64,000 nucleotides of DNA, taken from NCBI RefSeq assembly GCF_030705305.1, contig NZ_JAUZEE010000007.1, positions 1 to 64,000 of the forward strand. The letters are read 5' to 3'. The notes below the pieces were generated by a model. It was not told where the DNA came from, ran no database searches, and saw only the letters and a program-made list of their open reading frames with translations. A program made the position numbers and the translations under genes. This DNA comes from Leptothrix discophora (GTDB taxonomy: Bacteria; Pseudomonadota; Gammaproteobacteria; Burkholderiales; Burkholderiaceae_C). Positions 20,215 through 31,293 of the stretch are shown here, piece by piece. How positions within the stretch are numbered: position 1 is the first letter of the stretch; each line of letters opens with the position of its first letter.

Positions 20215-21334
20215 CGCGGGCTCCGGGCCTGGACGAGCGCGCAGCAGCGGCATCGAGGGCGGCCTCCGCTTCCGCCTCGGCCTGTCGGCGCGCCGAATCG
20301 GGCACCGCGTCATAGGCCTCGACGATGCGGGCGACCAGCGGATGGCGCACCACGTCGGCCGAGGTGAAGCGGGTGTGGGCGATGCCGCGCACCCGGCGCA
20401 GCACCTGGGCGGCGTCGACCAGGCCGCTCTTGCTGCCCTTGGGCAGGTCGATCTGGCTGATGTCGCCGGTGACGACCGCACGGCTGCCAAAGCCGATGCG
20501 GGTCAGGAACATCTTCATCTGCTCGGGCGTGGTGTTCTGCGCCTCGTCGAGGATCACGAAGGCATGGTTGAGCGTGCGTCCGCGCATGAAGGCGAGCGGC
20601 GCGATCTCGATCAGGCCCTTCTCGAAGGCCTTGCCGACGCGCTCCAGCCCCATCAGGTCGTACAGCGCGTCATAGAGCGGGCGCAGGTAGGGATCGACCT
20701 TCTGTGCCAGGTCGCCGGGCAGGAAACCGAGCCGCTCGCCGGCCTCGACCGCCGGACGTGTGAGCACGATGCGCTGGACCTGGTTGCGCTCCAGCGCGTC
20801 GACCGCGCAGGCCACCGCCAGGAAGGTCTTGCCGGTGCCGGCCGGGCCGATGCCGAAGGTGATGTCGTGGCCGAGGATGTGGCGCAGGTACTCGACCTGG
20901 TTGGCGGTGCGCCCGACCAGGTCGCTGCGGCGGGTGCGCAGCACGATCTCGTCGGCAGGGCGCTCGACGGCACCGATCACGTCCAGGCCGTCGAGCCGCT
21001 CGGGCATCGCGGTGGTGGGCGGCAAGGGCGGCAAGGGCGACAGCGTTGCCGGGGAGGCCGAAGGCGCGGCGGCGGGCGCCTGCATCACCTGGATCAGCTC
21101 CAGCTGCAGGCGGGCCGGCTCGATCGGCACGCTGGCCTGGTCGTAGAGCTGCTGCAGCAGCGCCACGGCCCGTTCCGCGCCGCGCTTCGGGCCGTCGACC
21201 CGGAAGGACTCATGGCGACGCTGAATGCTGACCTCGAGGGCTGCCTCGATGGTGCGAAGGTTCTGGTCGAGCGAGCCGCAGACATGGGCCAGTCGGCGGT
21301 TGTCGGGCGGGATGAAGGCGTGGCGCAGGATCAA
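20204..21334 (-). CDS. phoH: PhoH-like ATPase
   Basis: PhoH family P-loop ATPase (376 residues), cytosolic, linked to RNA metabolism by its constant pairing with YbeY. The N-terminal part ([20 protein letters not shown]) is followed by a Pro/Ala-rich linker near 90-110, then the ATPase: Walker [19 protein letters not shown] at about 161, Walker [21 protein letters not shown], and [20 protein letters not shown]. The start is a TTG at 21334, chosen because the family N-terminus begins right there; no in-frame ATG fits. Divergent from the sensor kinase with 39 bp between start codons. Confidence 0.94.
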   Translation of the reverse strand: MILRHAFIPPDNRRLAHVCGSLDQNLRTIEAALEVSIQRRHESFRVDGPKRGAERAVALLQQLYDQASVPIEPARLQLELIQVMQAPAAAPSASPATLSPLPPLPPTTAMPERLDGLDVIGAVERPADEIVLRTRRSDLVGRTANQVEYLRHILGHDITFGIGPAGTGKTFLAVACAVDALERNQVQRIVLTRPAVEAGERLGFLPGDLAQKVDPYLRPLYDALYDLMGLERVGKAFEKGLIEIAPLAFMRGRTLNHAFVILDEAQNTTPEQMKMFLTRIGFGSRAVVTGDISQIDLPKGSKSGLVDAAQVLRRVRGIAHTRFTSADVVRHPLVARIVEAYDAVPDSARRQAEAEAEAALDAAAARSSRPGARDGR

Positions 21335-21373
21335 GGCAAGCGTGCATCTTTCGGGCTGGGCCCGGAAACGTGA

Positions 21374-23554
21374 TTGTCGCGCCGACGCGGCGGGCGGTGC
21401 GCGCCTTCAGAATCGGGCGCTTTCGGCCGAAAGGCTGTCGAGGACGCCCGACAGGGCCTGCAACGCCCGATCGTCACCGAGCCGCCGTTGCCCGTCCATC
21501 GCCCGGATCGGCGGTGGGTCATCGTCCCGAAGCCGACCGATCCACCCGCAGCCGACTCCGCCGCCTTGTCCGTGAACCCGTCTCCCGAGACCGTCGTCCT
21601 GGCCCCCGAAGTGCCGTCCTCCCGGCCGCCGGCCGAGTCCGCCACGTCGCTGGCCGCGCGTCTGCGCCAGCCGCTGCGCGCCATCGCCCAGAACCTCCAC
21701 CCGGCCCGCTGGGGACTGCTGCTGACCACCCTGGTGCTGGTCGTCCTGTGGGGCCTGGAGGTCGCCGCCAGCGGCAGCACGGCCGGCAGCGTCCTGCTGA
21801 CCCAGGCCAGCATGGTCCGCATCGGCAGCGACGGCCGTCCGGTCGAGGCCGAAGCCCGCCCCGTGACGTTGCCGCACCTGCGCGAACGCCCGGCCCGCGA
21901 CGAGAGCGGCGTGCACGAGTACCGGCTCGCCTTCGCCGCGCCCAGCTCGCCCAGGGCCAGCGCCGGCGAGATGCTGGCGGCCTTCCTGCCGCAGGTCTGC
22001 GCATCCTTCGAGGTGCGCCTGAACGGCCAGCTGATCGATGCCCGCGGCAAGCTGGCCGACCCGCATCCGGGCGATTGCTACGAGCCGGCGCTGACGCCGT
22101 TGCCGCCCGGCCTGCTCAAGCCCGAGGGCAACCGGCTGGACGTGCGCGTCGCCGGCCAGGCGCTGACCCAAGTGGCCAGCCGCGAACGCGCCGCGCAGCT
22201 CGCGCCGGTGCGCATCGGGCCGCATGCGGCGCTCGATCCGCTGCACCGCCAGACACTGGCCTTCAACCTCGGCGCGACCCATGCGCTGGCCACCGTGGCC
22301 GCCGTCGTCGGACTGGCCGCGCTGGTGCTGCGGGCGTCGAGCCAGCTGCCCTACTTCGGCTATTTCGGTGCCGCCGCGCTGGGCTGGGCCCTGCTGGCCG
22401 CGCTGCTGACGGGTGCCGCGCTGCCGCTGCCGGGCATCTGGACCGAGCTGCTGATCGCCGCCTTCGCCCCGCCGGTCGCCCTCGCCGCGATGCTCTACCT
22501 GCTGCGCTACTGCGGCCTGCGGGTGGTCTGGCTGGAAGTGGCCGTGGCGCTGCAGTGCGTGGTCGTGCCGGCCAGCCTGGCACTGGCCGCGCCGGACCGC
22601 ATCCACAGCGTCGCCCTGCCGTGGGTCACGATCCTGGTGCTGGAGGTGATCGGCGTCGGCATGGTCTTCCTGCAGCGCGCCTGGCGCTATTCGCGCAACG
22701 ACTTCTGGATCGGCGCGGTCGCGCTGTCGGCCTTCGTCGTGACGATGGCCGCCGAGCTGCTGGGCAGTCCCGGCGCGGTGCTGCTGCCGGGCAAGCACGC
22801 GATCAGCGTCGCGCTGGTGGTGATGTTCGCCGGCATGGTCGGCCGCATGCACCAGCTCTTCCAGGGCGCGATCGCCGCTGCCGAGCAGGGCCGCGTGCAG
22901 GCCGAGCGCCGGCTGCTGCAGGCCACCGCCGACATGGAGCAGAACTACGGCCAGATGGCCGAGCTGCGGGTCGAGCAGGTCACCGCCAAGGAGCGCAAGC
23001 GCATCGCCGCCGACCTGCACGACGACCTCGGCGCCAAGCTGCTGACCATCGTGCACACGGCCGACAACGACCGCATTTCGACGCTGGCGCGCGAGGCGCT
23101 CGAGGAGATGCGCCTGTCGGTGCGCGGCCTGACCGGCCGGGCCATGCAGATCGGCGACGCCATCGGCGACTGGCGCAGCGAGCTGATGACGCGCTTCTCG
23201 CACGGCGGCGTCGAGCTGGTCTGGAACGCCGCCGACGAGCTGCTGATGAGCGAGCGCGCGATGAGCGCCCGGGCCTATGTGCAGACCACGCGCATCCTGC
23301 GCGAGGCCGTGAGCAACGTGCTCAAGCACAGCCGCGCGACACGCTGCGAGATCACGATCCGGCAGGACCACAACGACTTCGAGCTGACCATCGCGGACAA
23401 CGGCAAGGGCATCCCGACCGAGCTGGACGGCAAGCTCGACCGCGGCCACGGCATGTCGACCATGAAGGGCCGCGCCAAGCAGCTGCAGGGCCAGTGCCTG
23501 GTCGAATCCGGCCCGGGCTACGGCACCACGATCCGACTGACCCTGCCGTTGTGA
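21374..23554 (+). CDS. Sensor histidine kinase, HisKA_3 type, multi-pass membrane
   Basis: Two-component sensor kinase of up to 726 residues. Layout: a hydrophilic N-terminus, TM1 (about 112-132, [17 protein letters not shown]), an extracytoplasmic domain (about 135-290), six or seven further TM segments (about 295-500, resembling 7TM sensors), a short coil, the phospho-acceptor region [17 protein letters not shown] with H549, and a HATPase domain ([28 protein letters not shown]). The start is uncertain: the longest frame begins at TTG 21374, no ATG or clear Shine-Dalgarno is present, and later TTG/GTG codons before TM1 are possible. Its partner is the regulator 123 bp downstream. Signal unknown. 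Confidence 0.85.
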   Translation: MSRRRGGRCAPSESGAFGRKAVEDARQGLQRPIVTEPPLPVHRPDRRWVIVPKPTDPPAADSAALSVNPSPETVVLAPEVPSSRPPAESATSLAARLRQPLRAIAQNLHPARWGLLLTTLVLVVLWGLEVAASGSTAGSVLLTQASMVRIGSDGRPVEAEARPVTLPHLRERPARDESGVHEYRLAFAAPSSPRASAGEMLAAFLPQVCASFEVRLNGQLIDARGKLADPHPGDCYEPALTPLPPGLLKPEGNRLDVRVAGQALTQVASRERAAQLAPVRIGPHAALDPLHRQTLAFNLGATHALATVAAVVGLAALVLRASSQLPYFGYFGAAALGWALLAALLTGAALPLPGIWTELLIAAFAPPVALAAMLYLLRYCGLRVVWLEVAVALQCVVVPASLALAAPDRIHSVALPWVTILVLEVIGVGMVFLQRAWRYSRNDFWIGAVALSAFVVTMAAELLGSPGAVLLPGKHAISVALVVMFAGMVGRMHQLFQGAIAAAEQGRVQAERRLLQATADMEQNYGQMAELRVEQVTAKERKRIAADLHDDLGAKLLTIVHTADNDRISTLAREALEEMRLSVRGLTGRAMQIGDAIGDWRSELMTRFSHGGVELVWNAADELLMSERAMSARAYVQTTRILREAVSNVLKHSRATRCEITIRQDHNDFELTIADNGKGIPTELDGKLDRGHGMSTMKGRAKQLQGQCLVESGPGYGTTIRLTLPL

Positions 23555-23677
23555 TGCATACAACCGATTGCACGTCCCGGACGTCACCACGACGCGACAG
23601 CGTCAACGTCGCGCACCGATACTGGGTGAAACTCGAATTCGCGAACCTTGCCCCCTTGCCTCGTCGGCGGAGAGCCC

Positions 23678-24349
23678 ATGAAACAGATCCTGCTGCTTGA
23701 AGACCTGCCCGAGATTCGCGCCTACCTGCGGGCGCTGGTGCTCCAGGTCTTCCCCGGCTCGACCGTCATCGAATCGGCCCGCATCGCCGACGCGCTGCAG
23801 CAGGTCGTGGCCCACCGGTTCGACCTCGCGATGATCGACCTCGGCCTGCCCGACGGCTCCGGCGTGAAGGTGGTGCAGGCGCTGCGCGACCAGCAGCCCG
23901 ATGCGCAGTCGGTGGTCGTGACCATCCACGACGACGACGACCACCTGTTCCCCGCGCTGCAGGCCGGCGCCTACGGCTACCTGCTCAAGGAACAGCCGCG
24001 CGAGCAGCTGATGGAGCACCTGCAGCGCATCAGCCAGGGCGAGCCGCCGCTGTCGCCGTCGATCGCGCGGCGCATGATTTCCTACTTTTCGGCCCAGGCC
24101 AGCCGGCCGGCCGCGCAGCAGCCGGCCGCCTCGGACCAGCTGATGCCCAACGTCCAGCTGACCGAGCGCGAGCGCGAGGTGCTGCTGCGCGTGGCCAAGG
24201 GCTTCACGCTGCCGGAGATCGGCACGCAGCTGGGCCTGTCGCGCCACACCATCGCCGACTACGTCAAGCAGATCTACCGCAAGCTCAACGTGAGCTCGCG
24301 CGCCGAGGCCGCGCTGGAAGCGCAGCGCCTCGGCCTGTTCAGGCGCTGA
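23678..24349 (+). CDS. LuxR/NarL-type response regulator
   Basis: Response regulator, 223 residues from the ATG at 23678 (MKQILLLEDLPEIRAYLRAL), with GGAG upstream. The receiver has D54 as phospho-acceptor (FDLAMIDLGLPDGSGV) and a lysine in GYLLKEQPREQL. A Gln/Ala linker leads to a LuxR-type helix-turn-helix (about 155-215: LTEREREVLLRVAKGFTLPE, LGLSRHTIADYVKQIYRKLN). It follows the HisKA_3 kinase, the usual partner type. Targets are unknown. Confidence 0.93.
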   Translation: MKQILLLEDLPEIRAYLRALVLQVFPGSTVIESARIADALQQVVAHRFDLAMIDLGLPDGSGVKVVQALRDQQPDAQSVVVTIHDDDDHLFPALQAGAYGYLLKEQPREQLMEHLQRISQGEPPLSPSIARRMISYFSAQASRPAAQQPAASDQLMPNVQLTEREREVLLRVAKGFTLPEIGTQLGLSRHTIADYVKQIYRKLNVSSRAEAALEAQRLGLFRR

Positions 24350-24404
24350 TCGCACCGGCTGTCGCGGGCCGGGCGGCCGGACCGCCCGCCTATGATCCCG
24401 GCCC

Positions 24405-24980
24405 ATGATCGGACGCATCGCCGGCACCCTGGCCGAAAAGACACCGCCGCAGATCCTGGTCGACGTGCACGGCGTCGGCTACGAGATCGACGTGCCCATG
24501 AGCACGTTCTACAACCTGCCCGCGCTGGGCGCACCGGTCACGCTGCTGACCCACTTCGTGGTGCGTGAGGACGCCCAGCTGCTCTACGGCTTCCTGAGCG
24601 CCGAGGAGCGCGCCACCTTCCGCCTGCTGATCAAGATCGCCGGCATCGGCGCGCGCACCGCGCTGTCCATCCTGTCGGGCCTGAGCGTGGCCGAGCTGTC
24701 GCAGGCGGTGACGCGCCAGGAGGCCGGCCGGCTGGTCAAGGTGCCGGGCATCGGCAAGAAGACCGCCGAGCGGCTGCTGCTCGAACTCAAGGGCAAGCTC
24801 GGCGCCGACCTCGGCCTGCCGGGCGCGACGCCGATCAGCGACAACCAGGGCGACATCGTCCAGGCCCTGATCGCGCTGGGCTACAACGAGAAGGAGGCCG
24901 CGCTGGCGATCAAGCCGCTACCGGCCGACGTCGGCGTGAGCGACGGCATCAAGCTCGCGCTCAAGGCCCTGGCCCGCTGA
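24405..24980 (+). CDS. ruvA: Holliday junction DNA helicase subunit RuvA
   Basis: RuvA, 191 residues, binds the four-way junction and positions RuvB. The N-terminal OB fold reads [20 protein letters not shown]. Two helix-hairpin-helix motifs follow ([20 protein letters not shown] and [20 protein letters not shown]). The C-terminal RuvB-binding domain is at about 145-191. A TATGAT hexamer ends eight bases before the ATG. It lies 22 bp before ruvB; ruvC is not in the window. Confidence 0.97.
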   Translation: MIGRIAGTLAEKTPPQILVDVHGVGYEIDVPMSTFYNLPALGAPVTLLTHFVVREDAQLLYGFLSAEERATFRLLIKIAGIGARTALSILSGLSVAELSQAVTRQEAGRLVKVPGIGKKTAERLLLELKGKLGADLGLPGATPISDNQGDIVQALIALGYNEKEAALAIKPLPADVGVSDGIKLALKALAR

Positions 24981-25002
24981 AGGCCGGTCCCGATAATCGG
25001 CC

Positions 25003-26079
<1,077 letters not shown>

Positions 26080-26799
26080 TCAGGCGGCGGCGGACCGGCC
26101 GCCGTCGCTGCCCTCGTCCAGCGCGGCGCTTGCCAGCGCGTGGCGGGCGCTCAGGCTGTCGAGCGCCGAATGCGGCGTGCCGTCGAGGTGGCTGGTGTCG
26201 CCCCAGCCGATCAGCGAGTAGCCGTCCGGCGTGTGCAGCACGCGGTTGATGCTGGCGTTGGCGACCGTCCAGGTGCGCGGCGCGTCCAGGCTCAGGCGGG
26301 TGGCGGCGCGGTAAAGGCAATCCATCACCCCGCCATGGCTGACGACCGCGATGCAGCCGCCGCGATGCCGCTCGGCCAGGCGGGCGATGGCGGCGATGCA
26401 GCGGGCGTCGAAGTCGACCAGGCGCTCGCCACCCTGCGGGCCGAAGTCCGGATCGCGGCGACGCCAGCGCAGCGTCTCCTCCGGGTAAAGCGCCTCCAGC
26501 TCGGCGAAGCTGCGGCCCTCGAAGACGCCGAAGCTGCGCTCGCGCAGCCTCAGGTCGAGCTGCACCGTCAGGCCGCGTGGCCGTGCCAGCGGCAAGGCGG
26601 TGGCATGGGCACGTTGCAGGTCGGAGCTGTAGACGGCGTCGATCGCCTCGTCGGCCAGCGACTCGGCCAGCCGCTCGGCCTGCGCCAGGCCGTTGTCGTT
26701 GAGCGCGATGTCCAGGAAGCCCTGGATGCGGTTGTCGCGGTTCCAGGCGGTCTCGCCATGGCGGATCGCGAGGATGCGCGTGGTCTGGTCGTGGCCCAT
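26080..26799 (-). CDS. Histidine phosphatase family protein (phosphoglycerate-mutase-like)
   Basis: Histidine phosphatase superfamily, 239 residues. The RHG catalytic motif is LAIRHGETAWNRDNRIQG, and the second catalytic histidine lies in IAVVSHGGVMDCLYRAATRL; LRERSFGVFEGRSFAEL is the internal acid-bearing block. It resembles GpmB/CobC-like phosphatases, but the substrate cannot be told. The C-terminal 25 residues are Ala/Ser rich. It starts 3 bp downstream of the DUF1840 stop and is likely co-transcribed with it. Confidence 0.88.
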   Translation of the reverse strand: MGHDQTTRILAIRHGETAWNRDNRIQGFLDIALNDNGLAQAERLAESLADEAIDAVYSSDLQRAHATALPLARPRGLTVQLDLRLRERSFGVFEGRSFAELEALYPEETLRWRRRDPDFGPQGGERLVDFDARCIAAIARLAERHRGGCIAVVSHGGVMDCLYRAATRLSLDAPRTWTVANASINRVLHTPDGYSLIGWGDTSHLDGTPHSALDSLSARHALASAALDEGSDGGRSAAA

Positions 26800-26802
26800 C
26801 GC

Positions 26803-27126
26803 TCAGACGCCCCAGACGATCGGCTGATCGGCGGCGTGCGAGCGCTTCATCATCTCGACCAGCGGCCAGGCACGCTGGCGCAGGCCGACCTCGGCGCGGC
26901 GCGGCGGGCTGCGGCCCTCGGCCTCGGCGAGTTCCTCGGCGGCGCGCTGGGCGGCCTCCTCGGTGACGATGGCTGCCTCCAGCGCGGCCATCAGCCCGGG
27001 CATCGCCGCGACCTCGAAGATGCCTTGTGGCGCGCTTTCGCGGCCCATCACCCGAAGCAGGCGATCGCCCACCGGGGCGGTCATGATCAGGTCGCTGGCG
27101 GCCTTGGACTTGAACTTGTAGAGCAT
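26803..27126 (-). CDS. DUF1840 family protein
   Basis: A 107-residue conserved protein of unknown function, mainly beta/gammaproteobacterial. The family start MLYKFKSKAASDLIMTAPVG and the region LLRVMGRESAPQGIFEVAAM are recognisable; the end reads WPLVEMMKRSHAADQPIVWG. No membrane segment or catalytic motif is visible. CACAAT sits six bases before its ATG and no ribosome-binding site is seen, so the mRNA may be leaderless. It precedes the histidine phosphatase by 3 bp. Confidence 0.88.
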   Translation of the reverse strand: MLYKFKSKAASDLIMTAPVGDRLLRVMGRESAPQGIFEVAAMPGLMAALEAAIVTEEAAQRAAEELAEAEGRSPPRRAEVGLRQRAWPLVEMMKRSHAADQPIVWGV

Positions 27127-27163
27127 GGCGCGATTGTGGGCCGGCCAGGCGGTGGCGACGATG

Positions 27164-27898
27164 TCAGCGCACCAGCTTCGCGGCGATCTGGTCGGACACG
27201 AGCTGCGACACGGCGCGACGGTCCAGGCCCTCGCTGGGCTGGCGCGGCAGCACCTCGACCTCGACGCTCATGCCGCGGGCGCAGACCACCGACCAGATGC
27301 TGCCGACCAGCGTGGTGTCGCCCACGAAGGCCACCGCCGGGCTGACCGGATGGCCCGGCTCCGCGTAGCGCAACACCACCGGCTGGACCGGCGTCGCGCC
27401 CGGCAGCACGGCCTGCAGCAGGTTGGCGTGGAAGGGCAGCAGCGCGTGGCCGGTGCCGGTGGTGCCTTCCGGGAAGACCGCCACCGTGTCGCCGCCCTGC
27501 AGCGCGGCGGCCATCTGGTGCACCACCCGCAGCGCGTCGCGCTTGCTGGCGCGTTCGATGAAGAGCGTGCCGGCCGAGCCGATCAGCCAGCCCAGCAGCG
27601 GCCATTCCTTGACGTCCGACTTCGACACGAAGCGGGCCTGCGGGCAGACCGCGTGGATGGCCGCGATGTCCAGCCACGAGATGTGGTTGGCCACGACCAG
27701 CTGCGGGCCGGCCTCGAAGCGGCCCATCGGCCGCAGCTGCACGCCCAGCACGCGCAGCAGCTTGGCCGACCACCACTGGATGTGGGCGCAGCGGGTCGCC
27801 TCGCTGGCCGCGCCAAACTCGCGCCAGGCCACCCAGGTGCCATGAAGAACATGCACGAAGGTGTGCAGCAGGCGCCAGGCGCCGATCAGTTGTCGCAT
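27164..27898 (-). CDS. plsC: 1-acyl-sn-glycerol-3-phosphate acyltransferase (PlsC-like)
   Basis: Membrane-associated lysophospholipid acyltransferase, 244 residues, making phosphatidic acid from lysophosphatidic acid. The HX4D motif is NHISWLDIAAI, and the acyl-acceptor motif is VAVFPEGTTGTGHALLPFHA. An N-terminal hydrophobic stretch (WRLLHTFVHVLHGTWVAW) probably anchors it. It follows pyrC' by 30 bp and probably closes the yqgE-ruvX-pyrR-pyrB-pyrC' run. The exact acyl acceptor is not certain. Confidence 0.9.
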   Translation of the reverse strand: MRQLIGAWRLLHTFVHVLHGTWVAWREFGAASEATRCAHIQWWSAKLLRVLGVQLRPMGRFEAGPQLVVANHISWLDIAAIHAVCPQARFVSKSDVKEWPLLGWLIGSAGTLFIERASKRDALRVVHQMAAALQGGDTVAVFPEGTTGTGHALLPFHANLLQAVLPGATPVQPVVLRYAEPGHPVSPAVAFVGDTTLVGSIWSVVCARGMSVEVEVLPRQPSEGLDRRAVSQLVSDQIAAKLVR

Positions 27899-27928
27899 CG
27901 ATCAGGTCGGTTCGGGCGTTCGTCGGGT

Positions 27929-29248
27929 TCAGCCAGCGCGGCGCGGGGCCTCGTGGGCCACCGTGCCGGCGACCAGCGTGGCGCGCACCCGGCCGGGCAG
28001 CGCCATGCCGGTGTCGGCGAAGGCGAAGGGCGTGTGCTTGCCCTGGCTGCGCAGCACGTCGGGCGTGACCGCCCAGGTCGCCTCGGGGTCGAAGACGCAG
28101 ACGTCGGCCACGCCGCCCTCGACCAGCCGGCCAGCGCTGTGCACCAGCGAGCCGAGCGAGTCGCCCAGCACCCGCACCGGCTCGCAGGTGACACGCGCGA
28201 GCGTCTGCGCCATGGTCAGGCCCTCGTCGGTGCCCCACTTCAGCGCCAGGCTCAGCAGCAGCTCCAGCCCGGTCGCGCCGGGTTCGGCCTCGGCGAAGGG
28301 CACCTGCTTGGCGTCACCCTCGACCGGCGTGTGGTCCGACACCAGCGCGTCGATCGTGCCGTCGGCCAGGCCGGCGCGCAGCGCGTCGCGGTCACGGCCC
28401 TGGCGCAGCGGCGGGTTCAGCCGCATGGCCGGGTTGAAGTAGCCGATGTCGACGTCGGTCAGGTGCAGCGAGTTGATGCTGACGTCGGCCGTCACCGGCA
28501 GCCCTTCGGCCTTGGCGGCCCGCAACAGGGCGACGCCGGCAGCGCTGGACAGGCGACACAGGTGGACCCGCGCGCCGGTCACCCGCACCAGCTCGAACAG
28601 CGTGTGCAGCGCGATGGTCTCGGCCATCACCGGCACGCCCGACAGGCCCATGCGCGTGGCCACGCCACCGCTGGCGGCCACGCCCTTGCCCAGCCACGGG
28701 TCCTGCGGCCGCAGCCAGACGGTGTAGCCGTGGGTCGAGGCGTACATCAGCGCACGCTGCAGCACGAGGGTGTCGGTGATCGCGACCTCGGCCTGCGAGA
28801 AGCCGACGCAGCCGGCCTCCGTCAGCTCGACCATCTCCGTCAAGGTGGTGCCGCCCAGGCCGCGCGTCAGCGCGCCGAGCGGGAACAGCCGGCACAGGCT
28901 GAGCTTGCGGGCCCGGAACTTCAGCATCTCGACCAGGCCGGGCTCGTCCAGCGTCGGGTCGGTGTCGGGCGGGCAGACCAGGCTGGTGACGCCACCGGCG
29001 GCGGCCGCGTTCAGCTCGCTCTCGAGCATGCCCTCGTGCTCGTGGCCGGGCTCGCGCAGCCGCGCGGCCAGGTCGACCACGCCGGGGGCGACGATGCAGC
29101 CCTGCGCATCGATCACGCGGGCGGCCTGGAAGTCGGGATTCACCGAGCCGATCTGCAGGATGCGACCGGCGGCGATGGCGACGTCGGCCCGCTCGTCGCG
29201 GCCGCTGGCGGGGTCGACGACCCGGCCGTTCTTGATGAGGATCTTCAT
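27929..29248 (-). CDS. pyrC': Inactive dihydroorotase homologue (PyrC', PyrX)
   Basis: Dihydroorotase-like amidohydrolase, 439 residues, next to pyrB. An active enzyme has the metal-binding DxHxH (as in DxHVHLREPG); here it reads VVDLAARLREPGHEHEG, so both ligand histidines are replaced. The later SDHTPVEGDAKQVPF block is kept. Pseudomonas has the same arrangement, where the non-catalytic PyrC' is a structural partner needed for aspartate carbamoyltransferase assembly. A catalytic dihydroorotase should be encoded elsewhere. It follows pyrB by 20 bp. Confidence 0.88.
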   Translation of the reverse strand: MKILIKNGRVVDPASGRDERADVAIAAGRILQIGSVNPDFQAARVIDAQGCIVAPGVVDLAARLREPGHEHEGMLESELNAAAAGGVTSLVCPPDTDPTLDEPGLVEMLKFRARKLSLCRLFPLGALTRGLGGTTLTEMVELTEAGCVGFSQAEVAITDTLVLQRALMYASTHGYTVWLRPQDPWLGKGVAASGGVATRMGLSGVPVMAETIALHTLFELVRVTGARVHLCRLSSAAGVALLRAAKAEGLPVTADVSINSLHLTDVDIGYFNPAMRLNPPLRQGRDRDALRAGLADGTIDALVSDHTPVEGDAKQVPFAEAEPGATGLELLLSLALKWGTDEGLTMAQTLARVTCEPVRVLGDSLGSLVHSAGRLVEGGVADVCVFDPEATWAVTPDVLRSQGKHTPFAFADTGMALPGRVRATLVAGTVAHEAPRRAG

Positions 29249-29268
29249 GTCGTTGTCCGCTTGCGGGC

Positions 29269-30231
29269 TCAGGCCTCGTTGCCGGCGATGATGGACATCA
29301 CCGCCATGCGCACCGCGATGCCGAAGGTCACCTGCGGCAGGATCACGCTGTGCTCGCCGTCGGCCACGGACGAGTCGATCTCGACGCCGCGGTTGATCGG
29401 CCCGGGGTGCATCACGATGCAGTCCGGCGCGGCCAGCGCCAGCTTGGCAGGCGTCAGGCCGTAGCTCTTGAAGTACTCGCCGGCGCTGGGCAGCATCGCG
29501 CCGCTCATGCGCTCGTTCTGCAGCCGCAGCATGATGATCACGTCGGCATCCCGGATGCCTTCTTCCATGTCGTGGCAGACCCGCACGCCCATGTCGCGCA
29601 GGTCGCCCGGCACGAGGGTCTTGGGGCCGACCGCGCGGATGTCGGGCACGCCCAGCGTGGTCAGCGCATGGATGTCCGATCGCGCCACGCGCGAGTGCAC
29701 GATGTCGCCGACGACCGCCACGCGCAGCTGCGTGAAGTCCTTCTTGTAGTGACGGATCGTGTACATGTCGAGCAGGCCCTGCGTCGGGTGCGCGTGCCGG
29801 CCGTCACCGGCGTTGACCACGTGCACGTGCGGGGCGCAGTGCTGCGCGATCAGGTAGGGCGCGCCGCTCTCGCCGTGGCGGACCACGAACATGTCGGCAT
29901 GCATCGCGCTCAGGTTGGCGATGGTGTCGAGCAGGCTCTCGCCCTTGGCGGTGCTGCTGCGCGCGATGTCGAGGTTGATGACGTCGGCCGACAGCCGCTT
30001 GGCGGCGATCTCGAAGGTGGTGCGGGTGCGCGTGCTGTTCTCGAAGAACAGGTTGAAGACGCTCTTGCCGCGCAGCAGCGGGACCTTCTTGACCTCGCGG
30101 TCGTTGACCGCCAGGAAGGTGCTGGCGGTGTCGAGGATGTGCGTCAGCACGGCCTTGGGCAGGCCCTCGATGGACAGCAGGTGGATCAGCTCGCCGTGCG
30201 AGTTCAGCTGGGGGTTGCGGCGCGCGAGCAT
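29269..30231 (-). CDS. pyrB: Aspartate carbamoyltransferase catalytic subunit
   Basis: PyrB condenses carbamoyl phosphate with aspartate, the committed pyrimidine step; 320 residues. The carbamoyl-phosphate motif is [20 protein letters not shown], with [28 protein letters not shown] and [15 protein letters not shown] further on. Its start codon overlaps the pyrR stop by one base (TGATG), which suggests translational coupling. With PyrC' downstream it probably forms a Pseudomonas-type dodecamer; no pyrI is present. Confidence 0.97.
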   Translation of the reverse strand: MLARRNPQLNSHGELIHLLSIEGLPKAVLTHILDTASTFLAVNDREVKKVPLLRGKSVFNLFFENSTRTRTTFEIAAKRLSADVINLDIARSSTAKGESLLDTIANLSAMHADMFVVRHGESGAPYLIAQHCAPHVHVVNAGDGRHAHPTQGLLDMYTIRHYKKDFTQLRVAVVGDIVHSRVARSDIHALTTLGVPDIRAVGPKTLVPGDLRDMGVRVCHDMEEGIRDADVIIMLRLQNERMSGAMLPSAGEYFKSYGLTPAKLALAAPDCIVMHPGPINRGVEIDSSVADGEHSVILPQVTFGIAVRMAVMSIIAGNEA

Positions 30232-30743
30232 CAGCGCGTCTCCTCGATCTTGAACGAGAAGGAACCGTCGCCGGCGCGTGCCAGCGCCAGCTTCTGCTCC
30301 GAGGGGATGGACAGACGGGCGGCCGCGACGGCCGCCTCGATCGGCAGCTGGCGGCCACCGCGGTCGACCAGCACGGCCAGCGTGACGCTGGACGGGCGGC
30401 CGAAGTCGAACAGCTCGTTGATGACCGCGCGGATGGTGCGGCCGGTGTAGAGCACGTCGTCGATCAGCACGATCGGCCGGCCGTCGACCGAGAACGGCAG
30501 GTGGGTCGCGTCATGGCCGCTGGCCAGGCCGCGCTCGCTGAAGTCGTCGCGGTGCAGCGTGCTGGAGATGACGCCGTGCGGCGTCGCCAGGCCCAGGTCG
30601 CGCTGCAGCCGTTCGGCCAGCCAGGCGCCGCCGGACCAGACACCGACCAGCACCGCGTCGCGGCGTTCCTCGGCGGCCAGCAGCTGGCGCACGCCGTGGC
30701 GCAGGCCGAGGTAGAGGTCCTCGGCATCCAGGCTCAGGTTCAT
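30231..30743 (-). CDS. pyrR: PyrR-type phosphoribosyltransferase / pyr regulator
   Basis: PyrR family protein, 170 residues: a type I phosphoribosyltransferase fold with the PRPP loop [20 protein letters not shown]. In Bacillus PyrR binds pyr mRNA to cause attenuation and has weak uracil phosphoribosyltransferase activity; in proteobacteria its regulatory role varies. No clear PyrR-binding terminator is seen in the short spacers here. It overlaps ruvX by 4 bp (ATGA) and pyrB by 1 bp, so it is deeply embedded in the operon. Confidence 0.93.
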   Translation of the reverse strand: MNLSLDAEDLYLGLRHGVRQLLAAEERRDAVLVGVWSGGAWLAERLQRDLGLATPHGVISSTLHRDDFSERGLASGHDATHLPFSVDGRPIVLIDDVLYTGRTIRAVINELFDFGRPSSVTLAVLVDRGGRQLPIEAAVAAARLSIPSEQKLALARAGDGSFSFKIEETR

Positions 30744-31246
30744 TCGTGGGACTCCTCGGGGTCGGCGGCCGGTGGGTCGATCGCCGGGTTCGCGGCGGCG
30801 GCAGCGGCCTCGCGCTCGCAGGCGTCGAAGTACTGCTGCATCAGCACGGCGGCCGCCGCGGCATCGGCATCGCGGGGCCGCGAGGACAGCACCTCGGTGG
30901 TGCTGTAGCGCTCGTCGACCTCGAACACCGGCAGGTTGAAACGGCCGTGCAGCTGGCGCGCGAAGCGCTGCGCGAACCGGGTGTTGTCATGGCCCCGGCC
31001 ATCGGGATGGCGCGGGATGCCGACCACCAGCGCGTCGGGCTGCCATTGCGCGATCAGCTTGGCGATCAGCGGGAAGCGGGCATCGCCCTCGGCCGCGACG
31101 GTGGTCAGCGGCGTGGCCTGGCCGAGCACGCGGTTGCCGCTGGCCACCCCCGTGCGCTTGCGGCCGTAGTCGAAGGCCAGGAACTGCTGCAGCGGCCGGC
31201 TGGCCTTGCCATGCACCGTGGCGGGGGTCGGTCCGGGGACGCTCAT
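30740..31246 (-). CDS. ruvX: Putative Holliday junction resolvase RuvX (YqgF)
   Basis: RNase H-like YqgF/RuvX protein, 168 residues from the ATG at 31246 (MSVPGPTPATVHGKASRPLQ), which has AGGAG eight bases upstream. The catalytic Asp is in FLAFDYGRKRTGVASGN, with VVGIPRHPDGRG and VFEVDERYSTTEVLSSRPRD as the other blocks. It acts in pre-16S rRNA 5'-end processing in E. coli and may resolve junctions. The tail is Ala/Pro rich. An upstream GTG start overlapping yqgE is possible but lacks a good ribosome-binding site. Confidence 0.92.
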   Translation of the reverse strand: MSVPGPTPATVHGKASRPLQQFLAFDYGRKRTGVASGNRVLGQATPLTTVAAEGDARFPLIAKLIAQWQPDALVVGIPRHPDGRGHDNTRFAQRFARQLHGRFNLPVFEVDERYSTTEVLSSRPRDADAAAAAVLMQQYFDACEREAAAAAANPAIDPPAADPEESHE

Positions 31247-31293
31247 CGGCGACGCTCCTGGGGGACACGGGCCAGCATCGACGCGGCCGGCCC

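Noticed and set aside
21407-23590. 727-codon minus-strand frame opposite the sensor kinase
   Set aside because: The plus strand has TM segments, the phospho-acceptor motif and the ATPase motif in order; the opposite frame has none.
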